Source: Allobosea sp. OK403 (lineage in GTDB: Bacteria; Pseudomonadota; Alphaproteobacteria; Rhizobiales; Beijerinckiaceae). Taken from it: a stretch of 64,000 nt of DNA. The notes below the pieces were generated by a model. The model did not search any database and was not told where the DNA came from. It saw nothing but the letters and a program-made list of their open reading frames with translations. Position 1 is the stretch's first letter, and each line of letters starts with the position of its first letter. Positions 47,068-56,186 of this stretch are shown here, piece by piece. The stretch lies in the NCBI RefSeq assembly GCF_900113835.1, contig NZ_FOQV01000001.1, positions 682,001 to 746,000 of the forward strand, read 5' to 3'. The translations under genes and the position numbers were made by a program.

Positions 47068-49031
47068 TGGATCGAGCCGGTCGTGAGGTGGCGCTTGTAA
47101 TGAAGTCCAAGCTCACCAGCGATCACAGCCTGGGCGAGATCGTGCGCGTCCTCGACGGCGCCAACATCATCGTCCATGGCTTCGATGGCGTCATCAGCCG
47201 TTGGACGACAGGATGCGAGGAACTTTACGGCTGGACCCGCGAGGAGGCGGTTGGGGCGGTCGCGCATGATCTGCTCGAAACCGTTTTTCCTGTGCCACTC
47301 CATGAGATTCACGCTCATTTGCGCCAGCACGATATCTGGGCTGGAGATCTGACACATCGGCACAAGGACGGTCATGTGATCGTTGTGGCCGGCCGTTGGG
47401 TGGCTGTCAGATCGGAGGCTCCGTCGGACCTCGTGATCGTCGAGACCAATATCGACGTCAGCGCCCTGAAGCATACCCAGACCGATCTCATCGCCCGGGA
47501 AGCGCATCTCCGCTCGATCCTCAACACCGTGCCCGAAGCCATGGTGGTCATTGATGAAACTGGCACGATCACCTCCTTCAGCCCTGCTGCGGAGCGCCTG
47601 TTCGGCTATGCGGCAAACGCTATCTGCGGGGAGAACGTCCGCTGTCTGATGCCGCAGCCGGACCGCGACGCGCATGACGGCTATCTCTCGCGCTACCTGA
47701 CCACGGGCGAACGGCGCATCATAGGCTACGGGCGTGTCGTGACGGGCCTCAAGAAGGACGGCACCCGCTTTCCGATGGAACTGGCGATCGGCGAAGCGAT
47801 CGCCAATGGCAATCGCATCTTCACCGGCTTCATCCGTGATCTGACCAGCCGTCACAGGATAGAAGAAGAGCTACGCCAGGCCCAGAAGATGGAAGCCGTC
47901 GGGCATTTGAGCGGCGGTATAGCTCACGACTTCAACAACCTCCTGACCGTCATCAATGGCAATCTGGAGATGATCGAGCGGCGCCTCGATGATGTGAAAC
48001 TGCGGGCTCTTCTGCGCGAGGCGCAGGATGCGGCCGATGACGGCGCCATCCTCACCGCGCAGTTGCTGGCATTCGGCAGAAGGCAACCGCTCAACCCGAA
48101 GCTTGCTGATGTCGGCCAGCTGGTGTCGAATTTCTCTGATCTTTTGCGCCGGACGCTTGGGGAAGCGATCGAACTGCGGACAATCGTGAGTGGAGCCATG
48201 AATCGGGCTCTTGTGGACGCGTCGCAATTGCAGAACGCGTTGCTCAACCTGGCCTTGAACGCCCGCGATGCGATGCCGCGCGGTGGGCGCCTCACCGTCG
48301 AGGTTTCTCCCGCGCAGATCGACGCGGATTATGCGCGCATGTTTCCCGAAGTGCGCTCCGGCAGCTATTTGCTGATTTCCGTCACCGATACCGGGGTCGG
48401 GATGCCGCCTGAGGTCCGGCAGCGCGCATTCGAGCCCTTCTTCACGACGAAGGATGTCGGCGCAGGGACCGGCCTTGGTCTCAGCATGGTCTACGGCTTT
48501 GCCAAACAGTCGGGCGGACATGTCCAGCTCTACAGCGAACCGGGGCAGGGCACGAGCGTGCGGCTGTTTCTGCCTGCGACCGCCGCCGGCAAGGTCCACG
48601 AGGACCCCGCCGCGACCGAAAGCAAGGGCGTGGCCGATATGCCGAAAGGTACCGAAACGATTCTCGTCGTCGAGGACGATGCCCGCGTACGCCGCGTCGC
48701 GGTCGCTCGGTTGGAGGATACAGGCTATCGGGTCATCCAGGCGGCGGCCGGGGCGCAGGCGCTGCAACTGCTTGCCGCCCATCCCGAAATCAGGCTGCTC
48801 TTCACGGATATTATCATGCCGGGCGGTATGACGGGCGACGAGTTGGCGAAGAAGGCAAGGGTAGCGCGGCCCGACATCAAGATCCTCTTCACTTCAGGCT
48901 ACGCGGAGCCAAGCGTCGCCGGACGCGAGCTGGCAGCGGAGGGCAGTTGGCTAAAGAAGCCCTACACCGCCTGGGAGCTTGCCATTCGGCTGCGCGAGCT
49001 GCTCGATGAGAGAAGCGGGTCGTTGGCGTAG
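47064..49031 (+). CDS. FixL-like haem-PAS hybrid histidine kinase
   Basis: 655 residues from the ATG at 47064. PAS 1 spans about 25-130. PAS 2 (about 145-262) closely follows the FixL haem domain: MPQPDRDAHDGYLSRY with His204 at the haem ligand place, and RRIIGYGRVVTGLKKDG with Arg224, the same 20-residue spacing as His200/Arg220 of Bradyrhizobium FixL. HisKA follows with H288 in SGGIAHDFNNLL, then HATPase motifs (NLALNARDAMPRGG; DTGVGM; GLGLSMVYGF), and a C-terminal receiver (ILVVEDDARVRRVAVARLED; TDIIMPGG). It probably senses oxygen or NO. Confidence 0.9.
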   Translation: MMDRAGREVALVMKSKLTSDHSLGEIVRVLDGANIIVHGFDGVISRWTTGCEELYGWTREEAVGAVAHDLLETVFPVPLHEIHAHLRQHDIWAGDLTHRHKDGHVIVVAGRWVAVRSEAPSDLVIVETNIDVSALKHTQTDLIAREAHLRSILNTVPEAMVVIDETGTITSFSPAAERLFGYAANAICGENVRCLMPQPDRDAHDGYLSRYLTTGERRIIGYGRVVTGLKKDGTRFPMELAIGEAIANGNRIFTGFIRDLTSRHRIEEELRQAQKMEAVGHLSGGIAHDFNNLLTVINGNLEMIERRLDDVKLRALLREAQDAADDGAILTAQLLAFGRRQPLNPKLADVGQLVSNFSDLLRRTLGEAIELRTIVSGAMNRALVDASQLQNALLNLALNARDAMPRGGRLTVEVSPAQIDADYARMFPEVRSGSYLLISVTDTGVGMPPEVRQRAFEPFFTTKDVGAGTGLGLSMVYGFAKQSGGHVQLYSEPGQGTSVRLFLPATAAGKVHEDPAATESKGVADMPKGTETILVVEDDARVRRVAVARLEDTGYRVIQAAAGAQALQLLAAHPEIRLLFTDIIMPGGMTGDELAKKARVARPDIKILFTSGYAEPSVAGRELAAEGSWLKKPYTAWELAIRLRELLDERSGSLA

Positions 49032-49102
49032 CCTTGCGCACTTGGCTTGCTGCCTGCGAGCCGTTCGATGGAACAGCTGAGAATGACTGCGCTGCGCGCT
49101 CA

Positions 49103-50278
49103 TTAGCCGATGGCGCGGCAGACATGGCGTGCGATCGTCAGTTCCTCATCGGTGCCGAGAACCAGCACTTCAATGCGGCTGTCATCGCGGGATATCCGTT
49201 GCTTGCCTTCCAGATTGGCCTTGTCCTCGAAGCATAGGCCCAGCCATTCCAGGCGCCGGGATGTAAGAGCCCTGATCTGATGGGCGTGCTCTCCAATTCC
49301 GCCGGTGAAGACGAGGCGATCGAGCCCGCCCAGCGTATTGGCCATTGCCGCGATCTCACGGGTCAGCCGGAATACGAAGAGATCAATCGCTTCAGCGGCA
49401 TGCGGGTCTTGGCTCGCGAGCAGCGTTCGCATGTCACCGGAGATGCCGGAGACGCCAAGCAGGCCCGATTGGCGATAAAGCAGATCTTCCAGTTCCACGA
49501 CCGAGAGACCCTCGACCTGTTGAAGATAGAGCAGGACGCCGGGATCGAGCGCGCCGCAGCGCGTGCCCATGACGAGGCCATCGAGCGCCGAGAAGCCCAT
49601 TGTCGTATCGAGGCTCTTGCCATCTCGCATGGCGCACAGGCTCGCACCATTGCCGAGATGGGCCACCACTGTCCGCTTGCCGGTCTCCTCAGGCGCGATC
49701 TCGGTAAGGAGCCTTGCGATGAACTCATACGACAGCCCGTGAAAGCCGTAGCGCCGTATGCCTTTCTCCTCCAAGGCGCGTGGAATTGCGAAGCGGCTGA
49801 CCGGCGATGTCAGGCCATGGTGAAAGGCGGTGTCGAAGCAGCCGAATTGCGGCAAGTCGGGGCGCAGGCGTGCGAGCGCCCGTACTGGCGCGAGGCTGCG
49901 CGGCTGATGCAATGGCGCGAGCGATGTTAGGGCGGTCAGCGCTGCGATCGCGCGCTCATCCAGCCGGCAGGTTTCGAAGTACTCGCGGCCACCATGGACG
50001 ATCCGATGGCCGGCCGCGACCAAGCGATCCTTGCCGAGATGGGCTTCGATCCAGCCAAGCAACTCACCGAGCAGATCGTCCTGCTCGGCTCGTTGCGAGC
50101 CCCAGCGACGATCGGCGAGGCTTTGGCCGGCTGCATTCCTGGCGACGAGACGAGGCGAACCGTCATTCTCCTCGATCTCGCCGCGCACCAAAAGTGAGGG
50201 GTTGCCGGAAGCAATCTCAAACAGGCTGAACTTGATGCTCGAAGAGCCTGCATTCAACGCAAGGATCGCATCCGTCAT
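49103..50278 (-). CDS. ackA: Acetate kinase
   Basis: 391 residues. ASKHA-fold motifs: ILALNAGSSSIKFSLFEI at the N-terminus, VAAGHRIVHGGREYFETC, AHLGNGASLCAMRDGKSLDT, MGFSALDGLVMGTRCGALDP and the C-terminal GGLDRLVFTGGIGEHAHQIR. It converts acetyl phosphate and ADP to acetate and ATP. It lies 22 bp after the phosphoketolase gene, which produces acetyl phosphate, so the pair gives one ATP per cleavage without oxygen. Confidence 0.96.
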   Translation of the reverse strand: MTDAILALNAGSSSIKFSLFEIASGNPSLLVRGEIEENDGSPRLVARNAAGQSLADRRWGSQRAEQDDLLGELLGWIEAHLGKDRLVAAGHRIVHGGREYFETCRLDERAIAALTALTSLAPLHQPRSLAPVRALARLRPDLPQFGCFDTAFHHGLTSPVSRFAIPRALEEKGIRRYGFHGLSYEFIARLLTEIAPEETGKRTVVAHLGNGASLCAMRDGKSLDTTMGFSALDGLVMGTRCGALDPGVLLYLQQVEGLSVVELEDLLYRQSGLLGVSGISGDMRTLLASQDPHAAEAIDLFVFRLTREIAAMANTLGGLDRLVFTGGIGEHAHQIRALTSRRLEWLGLCFEDKANLEGKQRISRDDSRIEVLVLGTDEELTIARHVCRAIG

Positions 50279-50300
50279 GGCTTCGCCCTACCGAGAAGGG

Positions 50301-52694
50301 TCATGGAATGCCCGCGGCAGATGCATCGTGCGGCCAGCGCCAATCGCGAATCTCCGGCATGTCCTCACCATATGCGCGGATATAGGCCGCATGGGCGATC
50401 AGCTGGTCGCGGAAGCATTGACGCGCGCGTGAGCCATCGGAGCCGAGCTCCGGGAGCCGGTCGATCACGGCGATGGCGAGATGGAAGCGGTCGAGTTCGT
50501 TCAGCACCAGCATATCGAACGGAGTCGTGGTGGTGCCTTCCTCCTGATAACCGTGGACATGCATGCCGGCATGGTTGCCTCGATCATAGGTCAGCCGGTG
50601 GATCAGCTGCGGGTAGCCGTGAAAGGCGAAGATCGCCGGCCGATCCCGCGTGAACACGGCGTCGAAATCCCGGTCGCTCAGCCCATGAGGGTGCTGTTTG
50701 TGGCTCTGCAGCGTCATCAGGTCGACTACGTTGACGACGCGGATGGTGATTTGGGGCATTGCCGCCCGCAGCAATGCGACGGCGGCGAGGGTCTCGATCG
50801 TGGGCACATCGCCAGCGCAAGCCATGACAACGTCGGGCTCCGAGCCCGTCTTCTCGTTGCCGGCCCACTCCCAGATGCCGATTCCCGCGGCACAATGGAT
50901 CGCCGCGGCCTCGCTGTTCAGCCATTGCGGCGCCGGAGCCTTGCCGGCGACGATGACATTGATGCGATCATAGGTGCGCAGGCAGTGATCCGTGACCCAG
51001 AGCAGGGTGTTGGCATCCGGCGGCAGATAGATTCTGCCAATATCTGCCTTCTTGTTGGCAATGAGATCGAGGAAGCCCGGGTCCTGGTGGCTGAAGCCGT
51101 TATGATCCTGCTGCCAGACATGCGAGGTCAGGAGATAGTTCAGCGAAGCAATCGGCTGACGCCACGGGATTCCGCGCGAGACCTTCAACCATTTGGCGTG
51201 CTGATTCACCATCGAATCGACGATGTGGATAAAGGCCTCGTAGCAGGAGAATAAGCCGTGGCGGCCGGTGAGCAGGTAGCCCTCGAGCCAGCCCTGGCAA
51301 AGGTGTTCGCTCAGCACCTCCATGACCCGGCCATCCCGGGCGAGATGGACGTCATAGGGCTCTATCGGCTCCATCCAGACGCGTTCTGTAACATCGAACA
51401 CCGCGTCAAGGCGGTTTGAGGCTGTCTCGTCGGGACCCATGATGCGGAAATTGCGTGCTGGCGCGTTCAGCACCGCGACGTCTTTAAGATAGGCGCCCAT
51501 AACTCGCGTCGCCTCTGCGACGAGGCCGCCAGGGCAGGGCAGTTCGAGGCTGTAATTGCGATAATCCGGCAATTTCAAACTGCGTTTGAGCAGACCGCCA
51601 TTGGCGTGCGGGTTGGCGCCCATGCGGCGCGTCCCCGACGGCGCCAGCGCTCGCAGCTCTGAGCGCAGCTCGCCAGCCTCGTCGAACAGCGTCTCGGGCT
51701 CATAGCTCCGCATCCACTCTTCGAGCAGCTTGAGATGGGCGGCGTTGCCGCGCGCGTCGGTAATCGGCACCTGGTGAGACCGCCAGAAGCCCTCGACCTT
51801 CTTGCCATCGACGAATTTCGGTCCGGTCCAGCCCTTTGGGCTGCGCAGCACGATCATTGGCCAGCGCGGGCGTTCGTCGATGCGTCCAGCGTCGCGAGCC
51901 TCTGTCTGGATGGCATGGATGCGGTCGAACACCGTGTCCAGCGTGCCCGCCATGAGCTGGTGCATCACCTCCGGTTCGCTGCCTTCGACGAAGAAGGGCT
52001 CGTAGCCATAGCCCATGAGCAGGTTGCGCAGCTCTTCGGGCGGCATCCGGGCCAGCATCGTCGGATTGGCGATCTTGTAGCCATTGAGGTGCAGGATCGG
52101 CAGGACAGCGCCGTCATGGACCGGATTGAGGAATTTATTGGAATGCCAGGAGGCGGCGAGCGGCCCGGTCTCGGCCTCACCGTCGCCGATGACGCAAGCA
52201 ACGATCAGGTCCGGGTTGTCGAGCGCGGCGCCGAAGGCGTGAACCAGCGCATACCCCAGCTCGCCGCCCTCATGGATCGAGCCTGGCGTCTCGGGCGCAG
52301 CATGGCTCGGAATCCCGCCAGGAAACGAGAACTGCCGGAAGAGCTTGTGCAGTCCTTCCGCATCGCGGGAGATATCGGGATAGGTCTCGCTATAGGAGCC
52401 TTCGAGATAGGTGTTGGCGACCATGCCGGGGCCGCCATGCCCGGGGCCGCAGACATAGATCATGTCGAGATCGCGTGCCGCGATCATTCGGTTCAGATGC
52501 GCATAGATGAAGTTGAGGCCCGGCGTCGTGCCCCAGTGGCCGAGGAGGCGCGGCTTGACGTGCTCAGGCCGGAGCGGTTCGCGAAGCAGAGGATTGTCGA
52601 GCAGATAGATCTGGCCGACCGAGAGATAGTTCGCGGCGCTCCAATAGCGATGGATGAGGCTTAGCTCGTCTCGGCTCATGGGGTCGGCGATCAT
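50301..52694 (-). CDS. xfp: Xylulose-5-phosphate/fructose-6-phosphate phosphoketolase
   Basis: 797 residues, the normal length. Family segments: [57 protein letters not shown], the thiamine-diphosphate motif [20 protein letters not shown], and [17 protein letters not shown]. It splits xylulose-5-phosphate or fructose-6-phosphate with phosphate to acetyl phosphate and glyceraldehyde- or erythrose-phosphate. GAGGAG precedes the ATG. A near-consensus FixK box is centred 63 bp upstream. Confidence 0.97.
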   Translation of the reverse strand: MIADPMSRDELSLIHRYWSAANYLSVGQIYLLDNPLLREPLRPEHVKPRLLGHWGTTPGLNFIYAHLNRMIAARDLDMIYVCGPGHGGPGMVANTYLEGSYSETYPDISRDAEGLHKLFRQFSFPGGIPSHAAPETPGSIHEGGELGYALVHAFGAALDNPDLIVACVIGDGEAETGPLAASWHSNKFLNPVHDGAVLPILHLNGYKIANPTMLARMPPEELRNLLMGYGYEPFFVEGSEPEVMHQLMAGTLDTVFDRIHAIQTEARDAGRIDERPRWPMIVLRSPKGWTGPKFVDGKKVEGFWRSHQVPITDARGNAAHLKLLEEWMRSYEPETLFDEAGELRSELRALAPSGTRRMGANPHANGGLLKRSLKLPDYRNYSLELPCPGGLVAEATRVMGAYLKDVAVLNAPARNFRIMGPDETASNRLDAVFDVTERVWMEPIEPYDVHLARDGRVMEVLSEHLCQGWLEGYLLTGRHGLFSCYEAFIHIVDSMVNQHAKWLKVSRGIPWRQPIASLNYLLTSHVWQQDHNGFSHQDPGFLDLIANKKADIGRIYLPPDANTLLWVTDHCLRTYDRINVIVAGKAPAPQWLNSEAAAIHCAAGIGIWEWAGNEKTGSEPDVVMACAGDVPTIETLAAVALLRAAMPQITIRVVNVVDLMTLQSHKQHPHGLSDRDFDAVFTRDRPAIFAFHGYPQLIHRLTYDRGNHAGMHVHGYQEEGTTTTPFDMLVLNELDRFHLAIAVIDRLPELGSDGSRARQCFRDQLIAHAAYIRAYGEDMPEIRDWRWPHDASAAGIP

Positions 52695-52750
52695 GGTTTC
52701 TCCTCAATCCCGTTGCCTGCGGAATGGAGCATACCCTTTCGCTGCGCGTG

Positions 52751-52764
52751 CTGATCTAGCGCAA
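52751..52764 (-). promoter_or_regulatory. Near-consensus FixK/FNR-type box upstream of xfp
   Basis: CTGATCTAGCGCAA matches TTG(A/C)-N6-(T/G)CAA except for the first base. The centre lies 63 bp from the xfp start, the preferred spacing in this window. Confidence 0.5.
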
Positions 52765-52889
52765 GGAACGCGGGCTTCGCCGATGCATAGCGCTCACATG
52801 TCGCGGCAAGCACGGCCTGCCTGGCCCCAATGGCGCGCCGTGCGATAAGCGCGACATTGATCGATCAGCGTACGGGTCGCCTGTTCTTC

Positions 52890-53111
52890 TCAGCCTTCCG
52901 CGTCCATCGCGTGCAGCTTCTCGACACGACGGCGGAAATCCTCGTCGGTCGAAAATTCGGCCGCCAGGAAGGCTGTGATGAGATCGCTCGCCAACCATGG
53001 GCCGATGATCTGCGCGCAGATGCACATGACGTCGGCGCGGATGCCCTTCCTCTTATTGGCCGCGATCGAGGCGCCGACCACGCTCCGGCCTGGATGTCCC
53101 TGTGCTGACAT
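52890..53111 (-). pseudogene. Ribose-5-phosphate isomerase B (RpiB) remnant with internal deletion
   Basis: The 73-codon frame reads GASIAANKRKGIRADVMCIC, AQIIGPWLASDLITAFLAAE and then a charged C-terminal tail. In RpiB/LacA proteins, about 20 residues with the conserved histidines separate NKxxGIRA from the NVLCLGARVIG-like strand. Here they are missing, and so is the N-terminal half with the catalytic Cys. It lies upstream of xfp, which uses the pentose phosphates that RpiB interconverts. Confidence 0.65.
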
Positions 53112-53129
53112 TTCGATCTCGACAGGCCG

Positions 53130-53384
53130 TCACAGCGCGCGGATCTGCTCTTCGAACTCCTCTGGAATCGCGCCATGGCGCGCCAGGACGGAGAGCGCGC
53201 TGACCTCGCCGGTTTCATCGTCGGCGGTGACATGGATCACGGCGAGCCCCTCGGCAGTGCGCGCCATGCGCTCTCCATCGTTGATCGCGTGATGTTTCGT
53301 CCTCGCCAGCACCCGCTGCCCCGGTACGAGACGCTTGCGATGCGTTTTGAAGGGTTGGAGGAAGAACGTCTCGACATTGGCCAT
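53130..53384 (-). CDS. Small conserved hypothetical protein
   Basis: 84 residues (MANVETFFLQPFKTHRKRLV) with GGAG 7 bp before the ATG. It is a compact soluble protein with RVLARTKHHAINDGERMART and a likely beta-rich middle (GLAVIHVTADDETGEVSALS). I recognise no named family. It is divergent from the helicase operon. Confidence 0.65.
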   Translation of the reverse strand: MANVETFFLQPFKTHRKRLVPGQRVLARTKHHAINDGERMARTAEGLAVIHVTADDETGEVSALSVLARHGAIPEEFEEQIRAL

Positions 53385-53443
53385 AGCTTGACTCCGCAGG
53401 CAGCTATGTTCTCATTACGTTCGCATTTCCGGGAACGCAATCG

Positions 53444-53665
53444 ATGTCGTCACAGCCGCTTGAAAAGACCGAGCCGGAGGTTTCAGAGCAGGAAATCGAC
53501 GACGTCCTGGCCGAGTTCAACGGGGATCCCCGGGCGGCGATTCGAGCCCTGCTGCATGATCAGGCCGCGTTGATCCGGGATGCGCAGCAGGCAGTGTCGC
53601 GCGGCTTTATCCGTGGCGTGTTCTCAGCTGGAGCCCGACGCCTGGACGTTGAGGACGAGGTTTGA
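53444..53665 (+). CDS. Small protein, first gene of the helicase operon
   Basis: 73 residues (MSSQPLEKTEPEVSEQEIDD) that are acidic and mostly helical: VLAEFNGDPRAAIRALLHDQ then a basic stretch SRGFIRGVF. The pattern DVLAEFxGDxRxAIRALL recalls small proteins found next to helicases and site-specific DNA enzymes in Rhizobiales, but I cannot name a family. Its stop overlaps the next start (TGATG). Confidence 0.65.
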   Translation: MSSQPLEKTEPEVSEQEIDDVLAEFNGDPRAAIRALLHDQAALIRDAQQAVSRGFIRGVFSAGARRLDVEDEV

Positions 53666-53895
53666 TGGTCCAGAGAACCAAGCGCGGCCTAGCGCCGGGG
53701 AAAGCCCGCGAGACGCAGGCGAAGCTGAAGGCGTTCCACGACGACGTGCGAAAACGGTGCGTCGAAATCCCGATCGGCTCAACCCTCTATGTCGCGTTGG
53801 ATGCGCTCAACTCCTCCCTGAACTTGAACGCTGATCAGCTCAATGCGGGCTTTGCTTCGAACGACGTGTCGGCGAGCGTGGGCTGGAAGAGATGA
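53665..53895 (+). CDS. Small protein, second gene of the helicase operon
   Basis: 76 residues from the ATG at 53665 (MVQRTKRGLAPGKARETQAK). The first half is basic, the second half (STLYVALDALNSSLNLNADQ) is helical. It overlaps both neighbours (TGATG upstream, ATGA downstream), so all three genes are tightly coupled. The function is unknown; a helicase accessory role is inferred from position only. Confidence 0.65.
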   Translation: MVQRTKRGLAPGKARETQAKLKAFHDDVRKRCVEIPIGSTLYVALDALNSSLNLNADQLNAGFASNDVSASVGWKR

Positions 53896-55964
53896 ACGCC
53901 ATAACCCCGATCTCCTATCTGGACACGCTGAATCCCGCGCAACGTCGCGCAGTCATTCACGGCGTCGGTTCCCTTTTCGCGTCCCCGCTTCTCGTCATTG
54001 CTGGTGCCGGCTCGGGCAAGACCAACACGCTCGCCCATCGCGTGGCGCATCTGATGGTGAGCGGCGTCGATCCACGCCGCATTCTGCTGATGACCTTCTC
54101 CCGCCGCGCGGCCGCGGAGATGGCAAAGCGCGTCGAGCGGATCGCCCGGAAGGTGCTTGGCGATGGCGCCGGTGTCCTGGCGGACGCGCTGACATGGGCA
54201 GGTACCTTCCACGGGATCGGCGCGCGCCTGCTGCGTGACTATGCCGACCAGATTGGGCTCGATCCTGCCTTCACGATCCATGACCGCGAGGACGCTGCCG
54301 ACCAGATGAACCTCGTCCGGCACCAGCTCGGCTTTTCCAAGACCGAGACACGCTTCCCGACGAAGGGGACATGTCTTTCGATCTATTCGCGCTGCGTGAA
54401 TGCGGAGATGCCGATCGAGGATGTCCTTGACCGATCCTTTCCCTGGTGCGTGGCCTGGGCGGCGGAGCTGCGGGACCTGTTCGCGGCCTATGTTGAGGCC
54501 AAGCAGAGCCAGAATGTGCTCGATTACGACGACCTGCTGCTCTATTGGGCCCAGGTCATGGCGGACCCTGATCTTGCCGCCGATATCGGCGGGCGCTTCG
54601 ATCATGTCATGGTCGACGAGTATCAGGACACCAACCGGCTCCAATCCTCGATCCTGCTGGCGATGAAGCCAGGCGGCCACGGGCTCACCGTCGTCGGCGA
54701 CGATGCCCAGTCGATCTATTCCTTCAGGGCCGCGACGGTCCGCAATATCCTCGACTTCCCCGCGGCCTTCTCGCCTCCGGCCGAGATCATCACGCTCGAT
54801 CAGAACTACCGCTCGACCAGCGCCATCCTGGCGGCAGCCAATGGCGTCATCGACCTGGCAGCGGAGCGCTTCACCAAGAATCTCTGGACCGATCGGGCAG
54901 CCGGCGCGGCGCCGCAACTCGTCAATGTGCGCGATGAGGCGGATCAGGCTCGCTTCATCGCCGAGCGGGTGCTCGAGAACCGCGAGGCGGGATCCACGCT
55001 CAAGCAGCAGGCCGTGCTCTTTCGAGCGTCGCATCACAGCGGCCCGCTGGAGATCGAACTGACCCGGCGCAATATTCCTTTCGTCAAATTCGGGGGCCTC
55101 AAATTCCTTGACGCCGCCCATATCAAGGATGTCCTGGCATTTCTGCGCTTCGTCGAGAATCCGCGCGACCGGGTCGCCGGTTTCCGCATCCTGCAGCTTC
55201 TGCCCGGCGTCGGGCCAACCTCGGCGCAGCGCGTGCTCGACCACATGGCCAAAGCCTGCGACCCCATCGCGGCGCTGCATGACGCTCCCGCGCCGCCGCG
55301 CGCCGGCGAGGATTGGACAAGCTTCCAGATTGCCGTCGCCGCGTTGCGTTCGGGCGGCTGCGGCTGGCCCGCTGAGATCGGGCGCGCGCGGCTCTGGTAC
55401 GAACCCCATCTGGAACGCATCCATGAAGACGCCTCGACGCGACAAGCCGACCTTGTCCAGCTCGAGCAGATCGCCGGAGGCTATTCCTCGCGAGAGCGCT
55501 TCCTGACCGAACTCACGCTCGATCCGCCTGACGCGACCAGCGATCAGGCCGGAGTGCCACTGCTTGACGAGGACTACCTGATCCTCTCGACCATCCATTC
55601 GGCCAAGGGCCAGGAGTGGAAATCGGTCTTCGTCATGAACGTCGTCGATGGCTGCATTCCGATCGATCTCGGTGTCGGCACGTCGGAGGAGATCGAGGAA
55701 GAGCGGCGACTGCTCTACGTCGCAATGACGCGGGCCAAGGACGATCTGCATCTCGTCGTGCCGCAGCGCTTCTTCACCCATGGCCAATCATCGACCGGCG
55801 ACCGCCACGTCTATGCGAGCCGGACCCGGTTCATTCCCAACGGCCTGCTCGGGCATTTCGAGCGCTGCGCCTGGCCGCGCGTCGCGGCTGAGGAGGCCGG
55901 CCGGATGCCCGGCAATGGGCCGAGGATCGATGTGCGTGCGCAAATGCGGGGCATGTGGCGCTAA
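53892..55964 (+). CDS. UvrD/Rep-family superfamily 1 DNA helicase
   Basis: 690 residues. All SF1A motifs are visible: Q-motif LNPAQRRAVIHG, Walker A VIAGAGSGKTNTLAHRV, motif Ia MTFSRRAAAEMAKRV, Walker B VMVDEYQDTN, motif III VVGDDAQSIYSFRAA, motif IV LDQNYRSTSAIL, motif V STIHSAKGQEWKSVF and motif VI EERRLLYVAMTRAKDDL. It unwinds DNA 3'-5' in repair or replication restart. The fused partner domains of AddA or RecB are absent. It is shorter than housekeeping UvrD, so it may be an accessory helicase with the two upstream small proteins. Confidence 0.93.
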   Translation: MNAITPISYLDTLNPAQRRAVIHGVGSLFASPLLVIAGAGSGKTNTLAHRVAHLMVSGVDPRRILLMTFSRRAAAEMAKRVERIARKVLGDGAGVLADALTWAGTFHGIGARLLRDYADQIGLDPAFTIHDREDAADQMNLVRHQLGFSKTETRFPTKGTCLSIYSRCVNAEMPIEDVLDRSFPWCVAWAAELRDLFAAYVEAKQSQNVLDYDDLLLYWAQVMADPDLAADIGGRFDHVMVDEYQDTNRLQSSILLAMKPGGHGLTVVGDDAQSIYSFRAATVRNILDFPAAFSPPAEIITLDQNYRSTSAILAAANGVIDLAAERFTKNLWTDRAAGAAPQLVNVRDEADQARFIAERVLENREAGSTLKQQAVLFRASHHSGPLEIELTRRNIPFVKFGGLKFLDAAHIKDVLAFLRFVENPRDRVAGFRILQLLPGVGPTSAQRVLDHMAKACDPIAALHDAPAPPRAGEDWTSFQIAVAALRSGGCGWPAEIGRARLWYEPHLERIHEDASTRQADLVQLEQIAGGYSSRERFLTELTLDPPDATSDQAGVPLLDEDYLILSTIHSAKGQEWKSVFVMNVVDGCIPIDLGVGTSEEIEEERRLLYVAMTRAKDDLHLVVPQRFFTHGQSSTGDRHVYASRTRFIPNGLLGHFERCAWPRVAAEEAGRMPGNGPRIDVRAQMRGMWR

Positions 55965-56087
55965 TCGGACAGCTAATCTGGCAGCAGTATCGATACGCCT
56001 CGGCCGAGAAATTCCGTGACATAATTCCCGGGAACCAGCCTCAAGGCGATGTCCGGGCATTGGCGAGCTCACACAAGCGCCTGGTCA

Positions 56088-56114
56088 TGGCCCGATCGAT
56101 CGTCGACCGGGCCA
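56088..56114 (+). terminator. Possible terminator after the helicase gene
   Basis: A 7-bp stem TGGCCCG / CGGGCCA with a 13-base loop, followed within a few bases by TTTT. It lies between the convergent helicase and M20 genes. The long loop makes it only a moderate candidate. Confidence 0.4.
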
Positions 56115-56186
56115 GGGTTTTCCTTGTGTCAGAAATGGCTTCCCACGCGTCAGAATTGGCTTTCCAGCCAGAGCTGGCTTTGCCCG

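Noticed and set aside
52855-52868. TTGATCGATCAGCG as a further FixK box
   Set aside because: The second half is AGCG rather than TCAA or GCAA, and it has no suitably placed start codon.
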